Assembly: GCA_009602735.1 (NCBI GenBank)
Contig: WELA01004336.1
Span: 452,834 to 483,433, forward strand
Direction of reading: 5' to 3'
Length of the DNA stretch: 30,600 nucleotides
Source: Mesotaenium endlicherianum
Taxonomy: Eukaryota > Streptophyta > Zygnematophyceae > Zygnematales > Mesotaeniaceae
Shown: positions 10,886 to 19,858 of the stretch, one piece after another
Layout of the letters: each line of letters begins with the position of its first letter
How positions within the stretch are numbered: the first letter of the stretch is position 1
The notes under the pieces: model-generated
What the model was told of the DNA's origin: nothing
Databases searched by the model: none
The model's input: only the letters and a program-made list of their open reading frames with translations
Translations under genes and position numbers: made by a program

Positions 10886-13462
10886 ATGAGTGGGTTGCAG
10901 AGCTTTGCCAGCCAGGCAGATATGGCCCAGCAGAGGGCACGGAATGGTGTTAGTAGTAATGGTAACATTTCCAAGGCAGAGCTGGCTTGGGTGCAGAAGG
11001 GGCAGCGAAGCATGCTTCCCTTAAAGAAGAGGAAGCTGGCCTCAGTCTGGCACGACATTAACGCCGCTGGTGGTTTCGAGTCCAGCCATGATGAGGATGA
11101 GGTTTCCGGCCAAACTTATCTCAGAACAGAAGGGGACGAAGTGGGCCTGAAGGTCATCCGAGAAGCGCACAGGGGCCTACGAATGGATGTAGTAGGTGGA
11201 GGTGCTGGAACAAGCAGTCCCGTCAAGAAGGCACGCTCGAAGCTGAGGCACGCGGCGGCAAGCAGCCACCACCTGCTCCCCGCCACAAGGCCAGACTCCG
11301 TCAGCTGCCGGGACAGCACCTCCTGCCTGGCAGCCATAGCCAGCCCCGTCTCGTCGTGCACCGCCGTCGCCGGCGCAGCTCCCAGCCAGAAGCAGCCCGG
11401 CTGCGGAAGAGCCTCCCACGCCCACCACCTGGACGTGCAGGTGCAGATGCAGGTGCAGATGCGGGAAGCTGGCGCCAGCAAGAGCTCCACCAGGCGGCTG
11501 AGACTGGCAGCTCACAAGATGCACAGGAAGGGCCCTCAGGGGCAGGGCCAGGGGAGCCAGGGGCGCCACCAGCAGCAGGGTGAGCACGAGCACCAGCGTC
11601 AGCCGCGCGGCGGGGGCGCCGTTGCGGTCCCCCCCTTTGGCGCGGTGCTGAGTCACGCGACGGAGGCCGTGGAGAGCCGGTACGAGATGCGGGAGGTCCT
11701 GGGGAAGGGCCACTTCGGGGAGGTGCGCGCGTGCGTGGACCGGCGCACGGGCGAGCGGCTGGCGTGCAAGTTCATTGGCAAGGGGGACTTTGCGAGCGCC
11801 AAGGACGTGGAGGACGTGCGGCGCGAGGTCGAGGTGATGCGCCACCTGGCGGGCCACGCGCACGTGGTGGAGCTGCGCGCGGTCCACGAGGACGCGCGCG
11901 CGGTGTACCTGGTCATGGAGCTGTGCGCGGGCGGCGAGCTCTTCGAGGCCATCAAGGCGCGCGGCTGCTTCCCGCAGCACGAGGCGGCGCGCGTCTTCCA
12001 CGAGCTCGTGACAACTGTCGCGCACCTCCACGCAAAGGGCGTGCTGCACCGCGACCTCAAGCCCGAGAACGTCCTCCTCACTGCCGCCCCGCAGCAGCAC
12101 CACCACCAGCAGCAGCAGCAGGAGGAGGAGAAGGAGCTGGGAGAGCAGCGCAGCGCTGTCTTGCACAGGAACGTTGTTGGCGCGGCCGGTGGCCGGAAAG
12201 GCGAGGTTGCATCGCGCTGTGCTGGCGGAGGAGTGAAGAGGGCCTGGAGGGCGGCAGGTGGCGCCGGGAAGGGACAGTTGTCTGAGTGCAGTGGCCACGG
12301 GGAGGCGGTGGTGGCAGGAGCAAACTTTGCCAGCGACAGCCGACACGTGGCGGCGTCCAGCCACGCTGCCGCCGGCAGCAGCTGCTGCACAGATGGCGAG
12401 CCGGCGGCTGGCTCCGTGGCCGCCAGCATGGCGAGCGGCGGCGGGCGCGTGAAGCTGGCGGACTACGGGCTGGCGCTGTTTGCGCGCGTGGGCGAGCGCG
12501 TGCGTGGCGTGGCGGGCTCGCCCTTCTACATGGCGCCCGAGGTGCTGGACGGCGAGTACGGCCACGAGGCCGACGTGTGGTCGCTCGGCATCATCCTCTA
12601 CATCCTGCTGTGCGGCGTGCCGCCCTTCTGGGGTGAGACGGACGCGCAGACGTACGATGCGGCGCGGCGCACGGAGCCCGCCTTTAGCGAGCCCGCCTGG
12701 CGCGACGTGGGCTCCGATGCCATCTGCCTCGTGAGGCGGCTGCTGTCGAAGGATCCGAGGAAGCGACCCGCCGCCGCGCGCGTGCTGTCGCACCCCTGGC
12801 TGACGCGCACGCTGCCGCCCGCCCTGCGGGGCTGCGGGAGCGGCGGCGGCAGCGGCGGGGGTGGCCATCCAGCGGGGCGCCACGTAGCGGCTGCTGCTGA
12901 CCAGGAGGTGTACTCCCTGCCTTCTCAGGCGCATCATTGTCATCATCGTCAGTCCTCTGCAGAGGGGGAGAGGACGGAGAATCTGCGTAGAGCACGAGCT
13001 GCTGCTGCTGTTGCTGCTGCTGCAGAGGATGAGGAGGAGTCAAAGTGCGTGCGCGTGCCATCTGGCTGCTGCGAGGAGTCACGGGCACCGCACAGCGCTG
13101 CCTTCCCTCAGCAGCAGGGGAGGGACTGCGCGGCTGGAGCAGCTCCAGCAGCGGCACCTTCAACAGCTACAGCAACAGCGAGCGTCAAATCCTCCCCCCT
13201 CCCGCCCCCCTGGGGCAGCGCCGCCGGCTTCTGTTTCTCCCCGCTGAGCGTGGTCTCCCACAATAACGACCAGGGGCCCGCCGCCCACTGCGGGGACAGC
13301 GAGGCGCGTCCCTGGGGGGGGGCCGGATGGAGCAGTGCGTCGTCGGCCCTCTCGCCCTCGTCGGCCCTGCCAGCCAGGCGCAGCTACCCGCTGCCCCAGC
13401 ATGGCCTCTCGAGGGTCCAGATGGCGCTGTCCCTGCACGACTTGCACGGGTCCTCGTGCTAG
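10886..13462 (+). CDS. PEPRK2-like Ser/Thr protein kinase with a large catalytic-domain insert and DYG motif (858 aa)
   Basis: A paralogue of the kinase at 3482-5005. Motifs: glycine loop GKGHFG 273-278, ATP lysine K295, HRD 388-390, LKPEN 391-395, DYG 526-528 instead of DFG, APE 550-552, SHPW 635-638. The kinase domain is about 266-640. Catalytic residues K295, D390, N395 and D526 are all kept, so activity is plausible. Between HRD and DYG there are 136 residues against 25 in the paralogue. The roughly 111-residue excess is Gln/His/Glu-, Ala- and Gly-rich, beginning QQHHHQQQQQ, and includes basic and Cys patches. The N-terminal about 265 residues are low-complexity with an LPLKKRKL motif (possible nuclear signal) and a VQMQVQM repeat. 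The tail (641-858) is Ser/Ala/Gly-rich; no EF-hands. ATG at 10886 has G at -3. The GC content is far above that of the flanks. Part of the insert could instead be an in-frame unspliced intron, for example GT near 12157 to AG near 12426. Kinase identity is sure; subfamily is likely. Confidence 0.88.
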   Translation: MSGLQSFASQADMAQQRARNGVSSNGNISKAELAWVQKGQRSMLPLKKRKLASVWHDINAAGGFESSHDEDEVSGQTYLRTEGDEVGLKVIREAHRGLRMDVVGGGAGTSSPVKKARSKLRHAAASSHHLLPATRPDSVSCRDSTSCLAAIASPVSSCTAVAGAAPSQKQPGCGRASHAHHLDVQVQMQVQMREAGASKSSTRRLRLAAHKMHRKGPQGQGQGSQGRHQQQGEHEHQRQPRGGGAVAVPPFGAVLSHATEAVESRYEMREVLGKGHFGEVRACVDRRTGERLACKFIGKGDFASAKDVEDVRREVEVMRHLAGHAHVVELRAVHEDARAVYLVMELCAGGELFEAIKARGCFPQHEAARVFHELVTTVAHLHAKGVLHRDLKPENVLLTAAPQQHHHQQQQQEEEKELGEQRSAVLHRNVVGAAGGRKGEVASRCAGGGVKRAWRAAGGAGKGQLSECSGHGEAVVAGANFASDSRHVAASSHAAAGSSCCTDGEPAAGSVAASMASGGGRVKLADYGLALFARVGERVRGVAGSPFYMAPEVLDGEYGHEADVWSLGIILYILLCGVPPFWGETDAQTYDAARRTEPAFSEPAWRDVGSDAICLVRRLLSKDPRKRPAAARVLSHPWLTRTLPPALRGCGSGGGSGGGGHPAGRHVAAAADQEVYSLPSQAHHCHHRQSSAEGERTENLRRARAAAAVAAAAEDEEESKCVRVPSGCCEESRAPHSAAFPQQQGRDCAAGAAPAAAPSTATATASVKSSPLPPPWGSAAGFCFSPLSVVSHNNDQGPAAHCGDSEARPWGGAGWSSASSALSPSSALPARRSYPLPQHGLSRVQMALSLHDLHGSSC
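12094..12138 (+). repeat. CAC/CAG/GAG trinucleotide tract in the kinase insert
   Basis: A run of cagcagcaccaccaccagcagcagcagcag-like and gaggaggag codons encodes the His/Gln/Glu stretch at the start of the catalytic-domain insert. Trinucleotide tracts keep frame when they change length, which offers a route by which the insert could have grown without breaking the kinase. Confidence 0.75.
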
Positions 13463-13960
13463 GGAGGCGGACAGGTGGCGGCTTGCTCCCCCCTGCGCAC
13501 GGGGTGCACGGGTCCTCTTGTTGGGCTCTTGATTTGGTCGGTAGGTAGCCTCGGCGGGGCACCACCCCTGAGGCGGCTGAGCTGGCAGGTAGGCAGTGGC
13601 TACTGGCTGTCCCTAGGATCTGCTGCTGCCGCAGTGCAATTGCACAAATTCCCTCTTGACGGCAGATGCCATTTTAGGTACGTAGGTAGGCTGGTTGATG
13701 GTGAGAGAGGATGGTTAGGCTAGGCTTGCGCCATGCGTGGGGGCGGGGGCATCGTGCTGCGCTGCCCCCTAGGCGATGTGCGATTCTAGGTCGCTGATGG
13801 GATCTTTATTGGGTAGATTCGCTCAGCTGGACTCGGTGAGCTGGAGCCGCGTGCTGCTGCTCCTCTCTCCTGAGAATCTCGGGAGCCCACTCCCAGCCAG
13901 CTGGCGGTAGGTAGGTGTAGGTAGACTAGGCTACGCTAGGCTAGGCCCTCATGTGAGTGG
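13463..13960. other. 3' flank of the second kinase, rich in TAGG words
   Basis: After the TAG stop (13460-13462) the sequence repeatedly contains taggtagg, ggctagg and related words (about 13538-13560, 13675-13725, 13905-13950). The 13-mer tgcacgggtcctc occurs just before the stop codon (about 13445) and again about 58 bases further on, a small local duplication. It is probably 3' UTR in part. No gene seen. Confidence 0.5.
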
Positions 13961-16685
13961 CTCTTCTCACACCAGAATTTTATTCTTCCGGCAATACGGG
14001 TGGTGAGCTTTCAGGTGGAGAGATGTAGGTGTGGTGGTGTTAGGAGGACGGTAGTTATCCAGGTTTGAACGATCGGGCTTTGTTGACTGATTGCGGTACG
14101 ACCGTGTGAGGCTCTCCCTTGGAAGTGCTGGGAGGAAGGAAATAATAATGTAGGGGTGAGAGCCGGGGATTCTCCAGGGCACTGCGAAAAGGTAGGAGCT
14201 AGAAGCCAGTCCTGCTGGCTATGGAGGTTCTGCCAACTGGCAGCGCAGAGTGAGCAGGTATAGAACAATGTAGGGAAACTGTAAATATGTATGTACTCGT
14301 AGCTTTTCCCATTTCAATTACGCCAGTATGAACAACAAATGCTATCGTGTTGCTATCGTATGTGACTAGCAGGTTGTTGGACCTTGTTTGCATGTACGTA
14401 TCCTTATTTGCATATATGTACGTATATGTATATGTAAATGTACACCTTTTGTATCCATATGGTTGTGTGCACGTTCACGTGTGGAGGGGGGCTCCAGTGC
14501 CTTGAACTTTTGGTGGACTCCAAATCTTTTGGAGCCGGGCAAAGAAGTGATGTTTCGATGATTCAATGTTTCGATATCCCGATTGCCTGACAGAGATAAG
14601 CAAATTGCGAATGAACTCTCGAGGCTCCTACATGCGAAGACGGTCAACTTCTGTCAACTTCAATCAATATGTGAGTTTTTGCAAGGGAGGTATGACATGG
14701 TCCATGGATGTGAAAGATCTCCCTATCAGGCCTTGAATGTTCTTACGTACGGTCAAATCTGGAGAAAACTAGTGTCCAACATTGACCCCCCAAGACGTAT
14801 GTGTCTGCCCCCGCATGCATGCACACGCGCATGGAGTCGCAAATTTCTCACACGCATCATGGGAATTGGACATTGGATCGATGCACCGGCAGAGGCAAAG
14901 ATCGACATCCCAAATGATCCCAAGTAGAGCCAATCGCTCAGCAGTTGCCAGCTAGTTGCACTGTATGTCAAATCTTACTCTCAGGATTCTCAGGAATTGA
15001 TTTCCACCTCCTAGCACAGCACACTCTAGATTGAGCGCATCCAGCATGCCACGCACCCTCTTCCAAGGGAATGAGATTCACAGCAGACAAATGTGTGAAA
15101 CTCTGAACAGAGGAACGAACACCATGATACTCATGCTCACACATGCGCATTATCGCATCACATTTGTAGCAGCTCTAATCAAGCTCAGTAGATCATGACC
15201 TTTTCTACTGATGCACTCTAATGCAGATCCAACAGGAGCAGAGTATAGCTCGTGCTCTGAAGCAGAGTGTATGCTTCTTCCAGGCAAACATAGTTTCATC
15301 TCTCTCCCTGCACTAATGCGGCTGGCGCAAAAAAGCAGAGAAAGAACACCCACTACAAAGTACAGGAGAAGCTCACATATTCAGTTCCTTCAACGAATAA
15401 AGTAGTAACATTGCACAGCTCTACTATGATACACGCGCTAAGACTCTCTGTCAGCAGGAGGCTAACTACCGAACTTCCTACATTTTCTTCTAGCGCAGCT
15501 GTTGTGAAAAGTCCACAACCTACTACTTCTACTACTGCAGCACGGAAGTGAACTTTGATAACCTACAGTCAAAATTGACACGAAACTCCTTCAAGCCTTA
15601 GCCCGGCAGCCAGAACTAAACAACAGCAAGCAGACGACAACTCTCGCCAACTCCCTCTGACCCACAACAAAGGCAACTAGGACTCGCGGATGCGCGCGCG
15701 TCGTCTGTTTAACAATGTTAGATATGCTGCAATCTTTGTTTCCACTTATCACGCTATGCTTGACTATGACTACGTCTAAACACATCCTCCTGTAGCTGAG
15801 ATTCCTTGAGAGTCACAGGGTGTGCGTACGGGGTGAGTGAACCTTTTTTACACCTATCACAATTCTCACTGACACTAGTTCTGAACTTCGTTGACCAACA
15901 TAAGAACGGGTAGCCTCCTTCCTACGTCTCTTCGCATCAAGTGGTATGATCTGATCTGCCATTATTACTCAGAGAGAAGAATGTGCGCGTTCTTGTAAAT
16001 GAACAGGCTTATATCTTTTTTTTCCCCAAAATGCGCGCAATTGCGCTCCATTGTGTCAATCTCGGAGCCAAACAAGGCGCACACCCCGAATGGGATTACC
16101 GCTCCGTGCCAGCCAGCCAGCTGGCCACGAGCAGCAGCCAGCAGAGAAGCAGACGAGCAGGCGGGCAGGCGGGCGGCAGGCGGGCGGCAAGTGGGCGGGA
16201 AGTGCCAGATCCAAGCGGCCCCATGCCCTCCATCAGGAGCAGGCAGGAAGCAACACGTGTCGTGCACGACAGGGCCGCTCTCCAGGTGCCATCACGCCTG
16301 AAGAGCCAAACATGCCCGCCTCCCCGCCCGCTCTTATTACACAAAACTGCTCGACTGCGCGTCTCTCCTTCTGCAAGCTGGCCACGACAGGCAGGAGGGC
16401 CGCAGGCAGGCTCAACAGCTGGCAGGCAATAAGGGCCAGGCACTCTCCTCTGCCCCAACGGGCCCGGGCTTGCCCTTCTTAGCCCATCCTTCTTCCCTGA
16501 AGCGCACCCTCCCCCTCCTCCCGCACGGGCCTGATAGCACGCGCACACGCCAGCGCGCGCACACGCTAGCACGCGCCGGCCAGCCGGGATAACTTTCCCC
16601 AAAGTTCAGCCGGGTGCTCACTCGCTGCCCCCGCCGCCGTCACCGCCGCCGCCGCTGCTCGGCTCGGCTCAGCTCGGCTGGGCTC
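13961..16685. other. Intergenic; no supportable gene
   Basis: Mixed composition, becoming GC-rich from about 16.1 kb with CAGGCGGG-type words (about 16155-16210) and later the 3' flank of the minus-strand gene. A 114-codon frame at 14583-14927 begins with TTG, not ATG, and has no recognisable domain. TGTAAA occurs at about 14280 but cannot be tied to a transcript end. No RNA genes recognised. Confidence 0.4.
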
Positions 16686-18703
16686 TCACTTGGCGCTGCC
16701 CTTGCGGAAGAGGCTGGCGACCCAGCTGTGCTTCTTGCTGGGCCCCGCCGTCTTGGGGCTCGCCTCGTCACCGCTGGCGCTCAAGCCGGTGCCGGCGCCG
16801 TCCGGCTTGGGGGCGACTTTCCGGGCGTCCCTTGCGCGCTTCTTGGCTGCCGCCATATCATCATCCATGTCAGCGCCGCCGCCCGCCTCATACCCAAAGA
16901 AGCTCAGCCTCCTCCTGCCGCCGCCGCCGCTGGTGGCGTCGATCTCACAGGCAGCCATGGCTGCCGGACTCATCTGTCCACCACTGCAGCCGACGCCCCC
17001 GCCCCCGCCCCCGCCCCCCCCGCCAACGATGCTGCCGCGGGCGGCTTTGCTGGTGCTTGATGCGTCGCCGAACAGGCTCCTCCTCCTCCACCTCCTGCTG
17101 CTGCTGCTGCCGCTGCCGCCGTTGAGAGGCGAGTCCTCCGTCATGGCAGCCGAAGCCGCAGCCGCAGCCGCACTCGCGTCGCCATGTGGCGCAAACGTCA
17201 AGGGGGACGCGGCGGCCCCCATCCCGAAGCCCCGCAGCCAGTTGCCGCCACGTGGCGATGGCAGGCTGCTCTCCGACTGCACGACAACTGTCTCGCGGTG
17301 GGCCAACAGGCCACCGGCAGCAGCGCCCCTGCCAGCCGCCGCCATCGCCGCAGTTGCAGCACGCACCGCAGCAGCAGCATGAGCAGCATCAGCGGCTGCA
17401 GCAGCATCGGCAGCAGCAGCAGCGGCGGCAGCGGCAGCAGAGGCTGCGGCAGCCTTGGCTGCCCGCTCTTCCCGGTCAGCGGCCAGGTCCTTCTGGTAGA
17501 AGATGACGCGCTGGGCGGCAGAGTACGAGGTGGCGGACTCGAGCGCACTGCTGATCTCGTGCCTCAGCTTGCGCGCCTCCTCACCCAGCTCCCGCGACAG
17601 CTGCCGGCCGCGGCTCCACACGCCGCTCCTCCTGCGGCTGCTGCTGCTCCCGCTGCCGCTGCCGCCGCCTGACTGCCGCTTCTCCTCGGCGGCCCACGTC
17701 TGCGTGGCGTGTACCAGCCTGCTCTCGTTGCGCAGCAGCAGAGAGAGAGAGAGAGAGAGGGGGGGGGGGGGGGAGGGGATTGTGCAGGTGAAGTGCGAGT
17801 ACAGCATGGCGGCGTTCAGCACGGGCGAGCGGAGGCGGCGCACCAAGGGCGACCGGCGCAGCACCGAGATCTCGCTCGTCATCCGCANCACGCTCGTGCG
17901 CATATGCCAGCGCAAGAATGCTCGGCAAACGTAGGTGCGCCCCCGCTGATGCCTGCAGCTGCGTGTGAGCACGCCCGGGAAAGGACACACACGAGCATGC
18001 AGCTCCCAACATGCAGAGAGGCGAAAAGAGAGTTAGAAGCACACCAGCACAGCGAAGAAGAGCACAGTGCGCGAGGGACAGAGCAGCCACTTGTCAAAGT
18101 CCATCCTTGCAAGCACCAGGCGCAACATCAGCCATCCAACTCGCCGGCCAGCCAGCCGGCCGGCCGGCCGGCCCGCCAGCTAGTAGCAGGCAGGCAGACA
18201 GGGCAGGCGGCAAGACGCAACAGGCAGGCAGGGCAGGCAGGCAGGGCAGGGACGCGGCGCTCACTTCTCTCGGACGGCCGCGAGATCGCCAAGATCCACG
18301 GAGCCGCGCCGGCTGGGCTTGCTGGGCGGCGGCGGCGGCGGCGCGCGCTCGCCCTCCGGCGCCTGCTCCTTGGTCCACACGCGGAACAGCGGCAGCCCGA
18401 CGCCGTCCGTCGAGTACATCTCGCCTGACGACCTCCGCTCAACCGATCGCCGCTCGGCCGACTTTCTCTGGCTGGACTTGTTGCGCTCCGTGGACTTCCG
18501 GGAGCCGGCCTCCAGGGCGGGCGGCGCCTCCTCCGCCTGCATGTCGCCACCTGTAACCGCCTCGCAGAAGGCCGCCGGGTGGACCTGCTCGGCGCGCAGC
18601 TGGAAGGAGCTCCGCCGGGAGCTGGCGCGAGAGCCCTTGCGCGACGATGGCAGCGAGTCGTCCATGTCCTCCAGGTCTGGCACGCGCGTGCGCACGTCTC
18701 CTC
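16686..18703 (-). CDS. Unrecognised Ala/Gly/Ser-rich protein, last exons (5' end not found)
   Basis: I do not recognise the family. Proposed exons in transcript order: 18703-18265, 17952-17803 and 17718-16686, giving about 539 residues plus TGA. Support: acceptor TGTGCAG before 18703; donor AGAA|GTGAGC at 18264; acceptor CTGCAG before 17952. The split Lys codon AA|G keeps one frame across that intron. The third junction (GT at 17802, AG at 17719, 84 nt) is also phase-consistent, but the frame is open through it, so retention is possible. First exon: acidic start (DLEDMDD), then Ser/Arg/Lys-rich repeats such as RKSAERRSVERRSS (phosphosite-like) and GLPLFRVWTKEQ. Second exon: basic, non-repetitive and probably the structured core (CRAFLRWHMRTSV, VLRRSPLVRRL); it carries the N at 17888 (codon NTG, always hydrophobic). 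Third exon: a likely helix (LGEEARKLRHEISSALES), a long poly-Ala/Asp run, poly-Gly, then a basic C terminus ending FRKGSAK. Function unknown. Confidence 0.6.
17719..17802 (-). other. Candidate 84-nt intron containing a homopurine (GA)n(G)n tract
   Basis: On the minus strand it begins GTACTC and ends GAGCAG, with a C-run followed by a CT-run as its pyrimidine tract. It is 84 bases long, so translation stays open if it is retained, adding a Pro/Leu/Ser-repeat segment. The run lengths (about 15 G, about 10 GA on the plus strand) are error-prone in sequencing. Confidence 0.5.
17888..17888. other. Single unresolved base (N) inside an exon
   Basis: One N lies in the second visible exon of the minus-strand gene, in codon NTG. 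Translation on both sides is continuous in one frame, so this is probably a base-call ambiguity rather than a lost segment. Confidence 0.9.
17953..18264 (-). other. Intron of the unrecognised minus-strand gene
   Basis: Donor GTGAGC at 18264-18259 and acceptor CTGCAG ending 17953; length 312. It contains (CAGG)n-like words (about 18186-18250) and a self-complementary GGCC-rich tract (about 18147-18178, ccggccggccggccgg), which could fold into a hairpin. Confidence 0.65.
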
Positions 18704-19205
18704 CTGCACACAAGAAGCAGAGGAGAGGGAGGCAAGGAGACGGGGAGACGGGGAGACGGGGGGGGTAGAAGGAGAGGGAGGGCGAGAGGGAGAGAGGGAG
18801 AGAGGGAGGGAGAGAGAGAGAGAGAGAGGGAGTCGTCAGCCACCACTCCAACAGCATCCGATGACTGAGGCTCGCAAGGACCAGACAGAGGACTGGGGGG
18901 AGGGAGCACGGCACCGCATGGCACAGGTTGGGAGCGGAGAGGAACAGAGAGGAGCAAAGAGAGGAGGAGAGGAGAGGAGAGAAGAGGAGATGCCAGCCGC
19001 TCCACAGAAGGTGATTCCCAGCGCCAATTGCTCCTCTTGAGAGACACGGTCGATACCGACACGTGCAACTGGCTCTAGAGATTCGAGAGGGACTAGCAGC
19101 GGGCCAAGCAGGCACAGCCAGAACTGCTAGCTGCCCGGGCCAAGAGCTGCAAGGCTGGAACTTATTTACCCCCCCCCCTTCCCCCGCCCGGGGGCCCCCC
19201 CGCCC
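18704..19205 (-). other. Pyrimidine-rich upstream intron (on the minus strand) and G-rich tract
   Basis: The minus strand carries long CT/CCCT runs (plus-strand gagaggga words at 18765-18835 and 18940-18990) leading to the acceptor at 18704, typical of an expanded polypyrimidine tract. At about 19166-19205 the minus strand has several G-runs (C-runs on plus) that could form a G-quadruplex. A possible donor (GTAAAT) lies on the minus strand near 19168, but no convincing upstream exon was identified. Confidence 0.4.
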
Positions 19206-19402
19206 TGCCTGCACGCATGTATAAGGCTCCCTTCGCTCCCCTGACCCCAGTGCGACGGCGAATTCTTCTGTGTTAGGTCAGGCCAGCCAGGCGAGTGCTC
19301 AAAGAGAGGCTGGACAAGTCTGGTTAGACCTCAGGAGGAACGGAAGCTCAAGACTATGTGCTGGCAGTCGCTCGGCGAGACACCTGTAGAGCCTAGGCTG
19401 AG

Positions 19403-19403
19403 N
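19403..19403. other. Single unresolved base (N), intergenic
   Basis: One N in gagncctg. No repeat structure flanks it, so no join can be inferred. Confidence 0.85.
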
Positions 19404-19411
19404 CCTGCTCC

Positions 19412-19858
19412 CTAGGATCTCGGATTTGTATTGTGACCCTGGTGCGAACACCTAGCAGTTGACCTTGAGTTGACCTTGACAAAAATACAAGGAGCCTGGG
19501 AGTCTACATTAATCTGAGGTGGAGGCAGAAAGGGATGACACAACAGCTCATGGAGCGCAAGATTGAGATGGGGCATTGAGATGGGACGAAGAAATGGGGT
19601 GATGGGGAGGGGGGCCGGGTTGGCGGGAAGGAGCCAACCTCTGACAGCTGCAAGAATTCTGTCTAGGCCTGACTCCTCCTTCTCATACGATTCTCTCGGG
19701 CAAGCCCACGACCGCCTCCTGAGGCCTGCTCTTTTCTGCTCCAGGGATGCCCTGCTTCCGTTCTTGATTCCGCCCGCCTCGTTCTTCTGGGCTGTCGAGG
19801 TCTGCAGGTAAGAGCAGAGCCAGTCCCCGTCCTCGTGGGTGCTCGCTTCAGGAGGCAT
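19412..19858 (-). CDS. Hypothetical open frame, possibly an upstream exon of the minus-strand gene
   Basis: An ATG at 19858-19856 opens 148 codons beginning MPPEASTHEDGDWLCSYLQ. It lies on the same strand and about 0.7 kb upstream of the unrecognised gene ending at 16686, so it could contain its first exon, but I could not find a convincing donor of the right phase. A strong donor-like CAG|GTAAGAG sits on the opposite strand at 19804-19813, which argues equally for a plus-strand exon here. There is no domain and it is weakly supported. Confidence 0.15.
   Translation of the reverse strand: MPPEASTHEDGDWLCSYLQTSTAQKNEAGGIKNGSRASLEQKRAGLRRRSWACPRESYEKEESGLDRILAAVRGWLLPANPAPLPITPFLRPISMPHLNLALHELLCHPFLPPPQINVDSQAPCIFVKVNSRSTARCSHQGHNTNPRS

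Noticed and set aside
11177..12946. A 589-codon minus-strand open frame
   Set aside because: It is antisense to the second kinase, in GC-rich sequence where antisense frames stay open. It shows no domain, while the plus strand has every kinase motif.
14583..14927. A 114-codon plus-strand frame
   Set aside because: It starts with TTG, lies in non-coding-like sequence and has no recognised domain or splice context.
18094..18378. Antisense frames around the CAGG/GGCC-rich region
   Set aside because: They lie in the intron and the first visible exon of the minus-strand gene and are kept open by GC-rich repeats.
19563..19811. A plus-strand frame ending at a strong CAG|GTAAGAG donor
   Set aside because: The donor is good, but the frame starts with TTG, no matching downstream acceptor exon was found, and a minus-strand frame competes for the same DNA. 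Kept only as a note.
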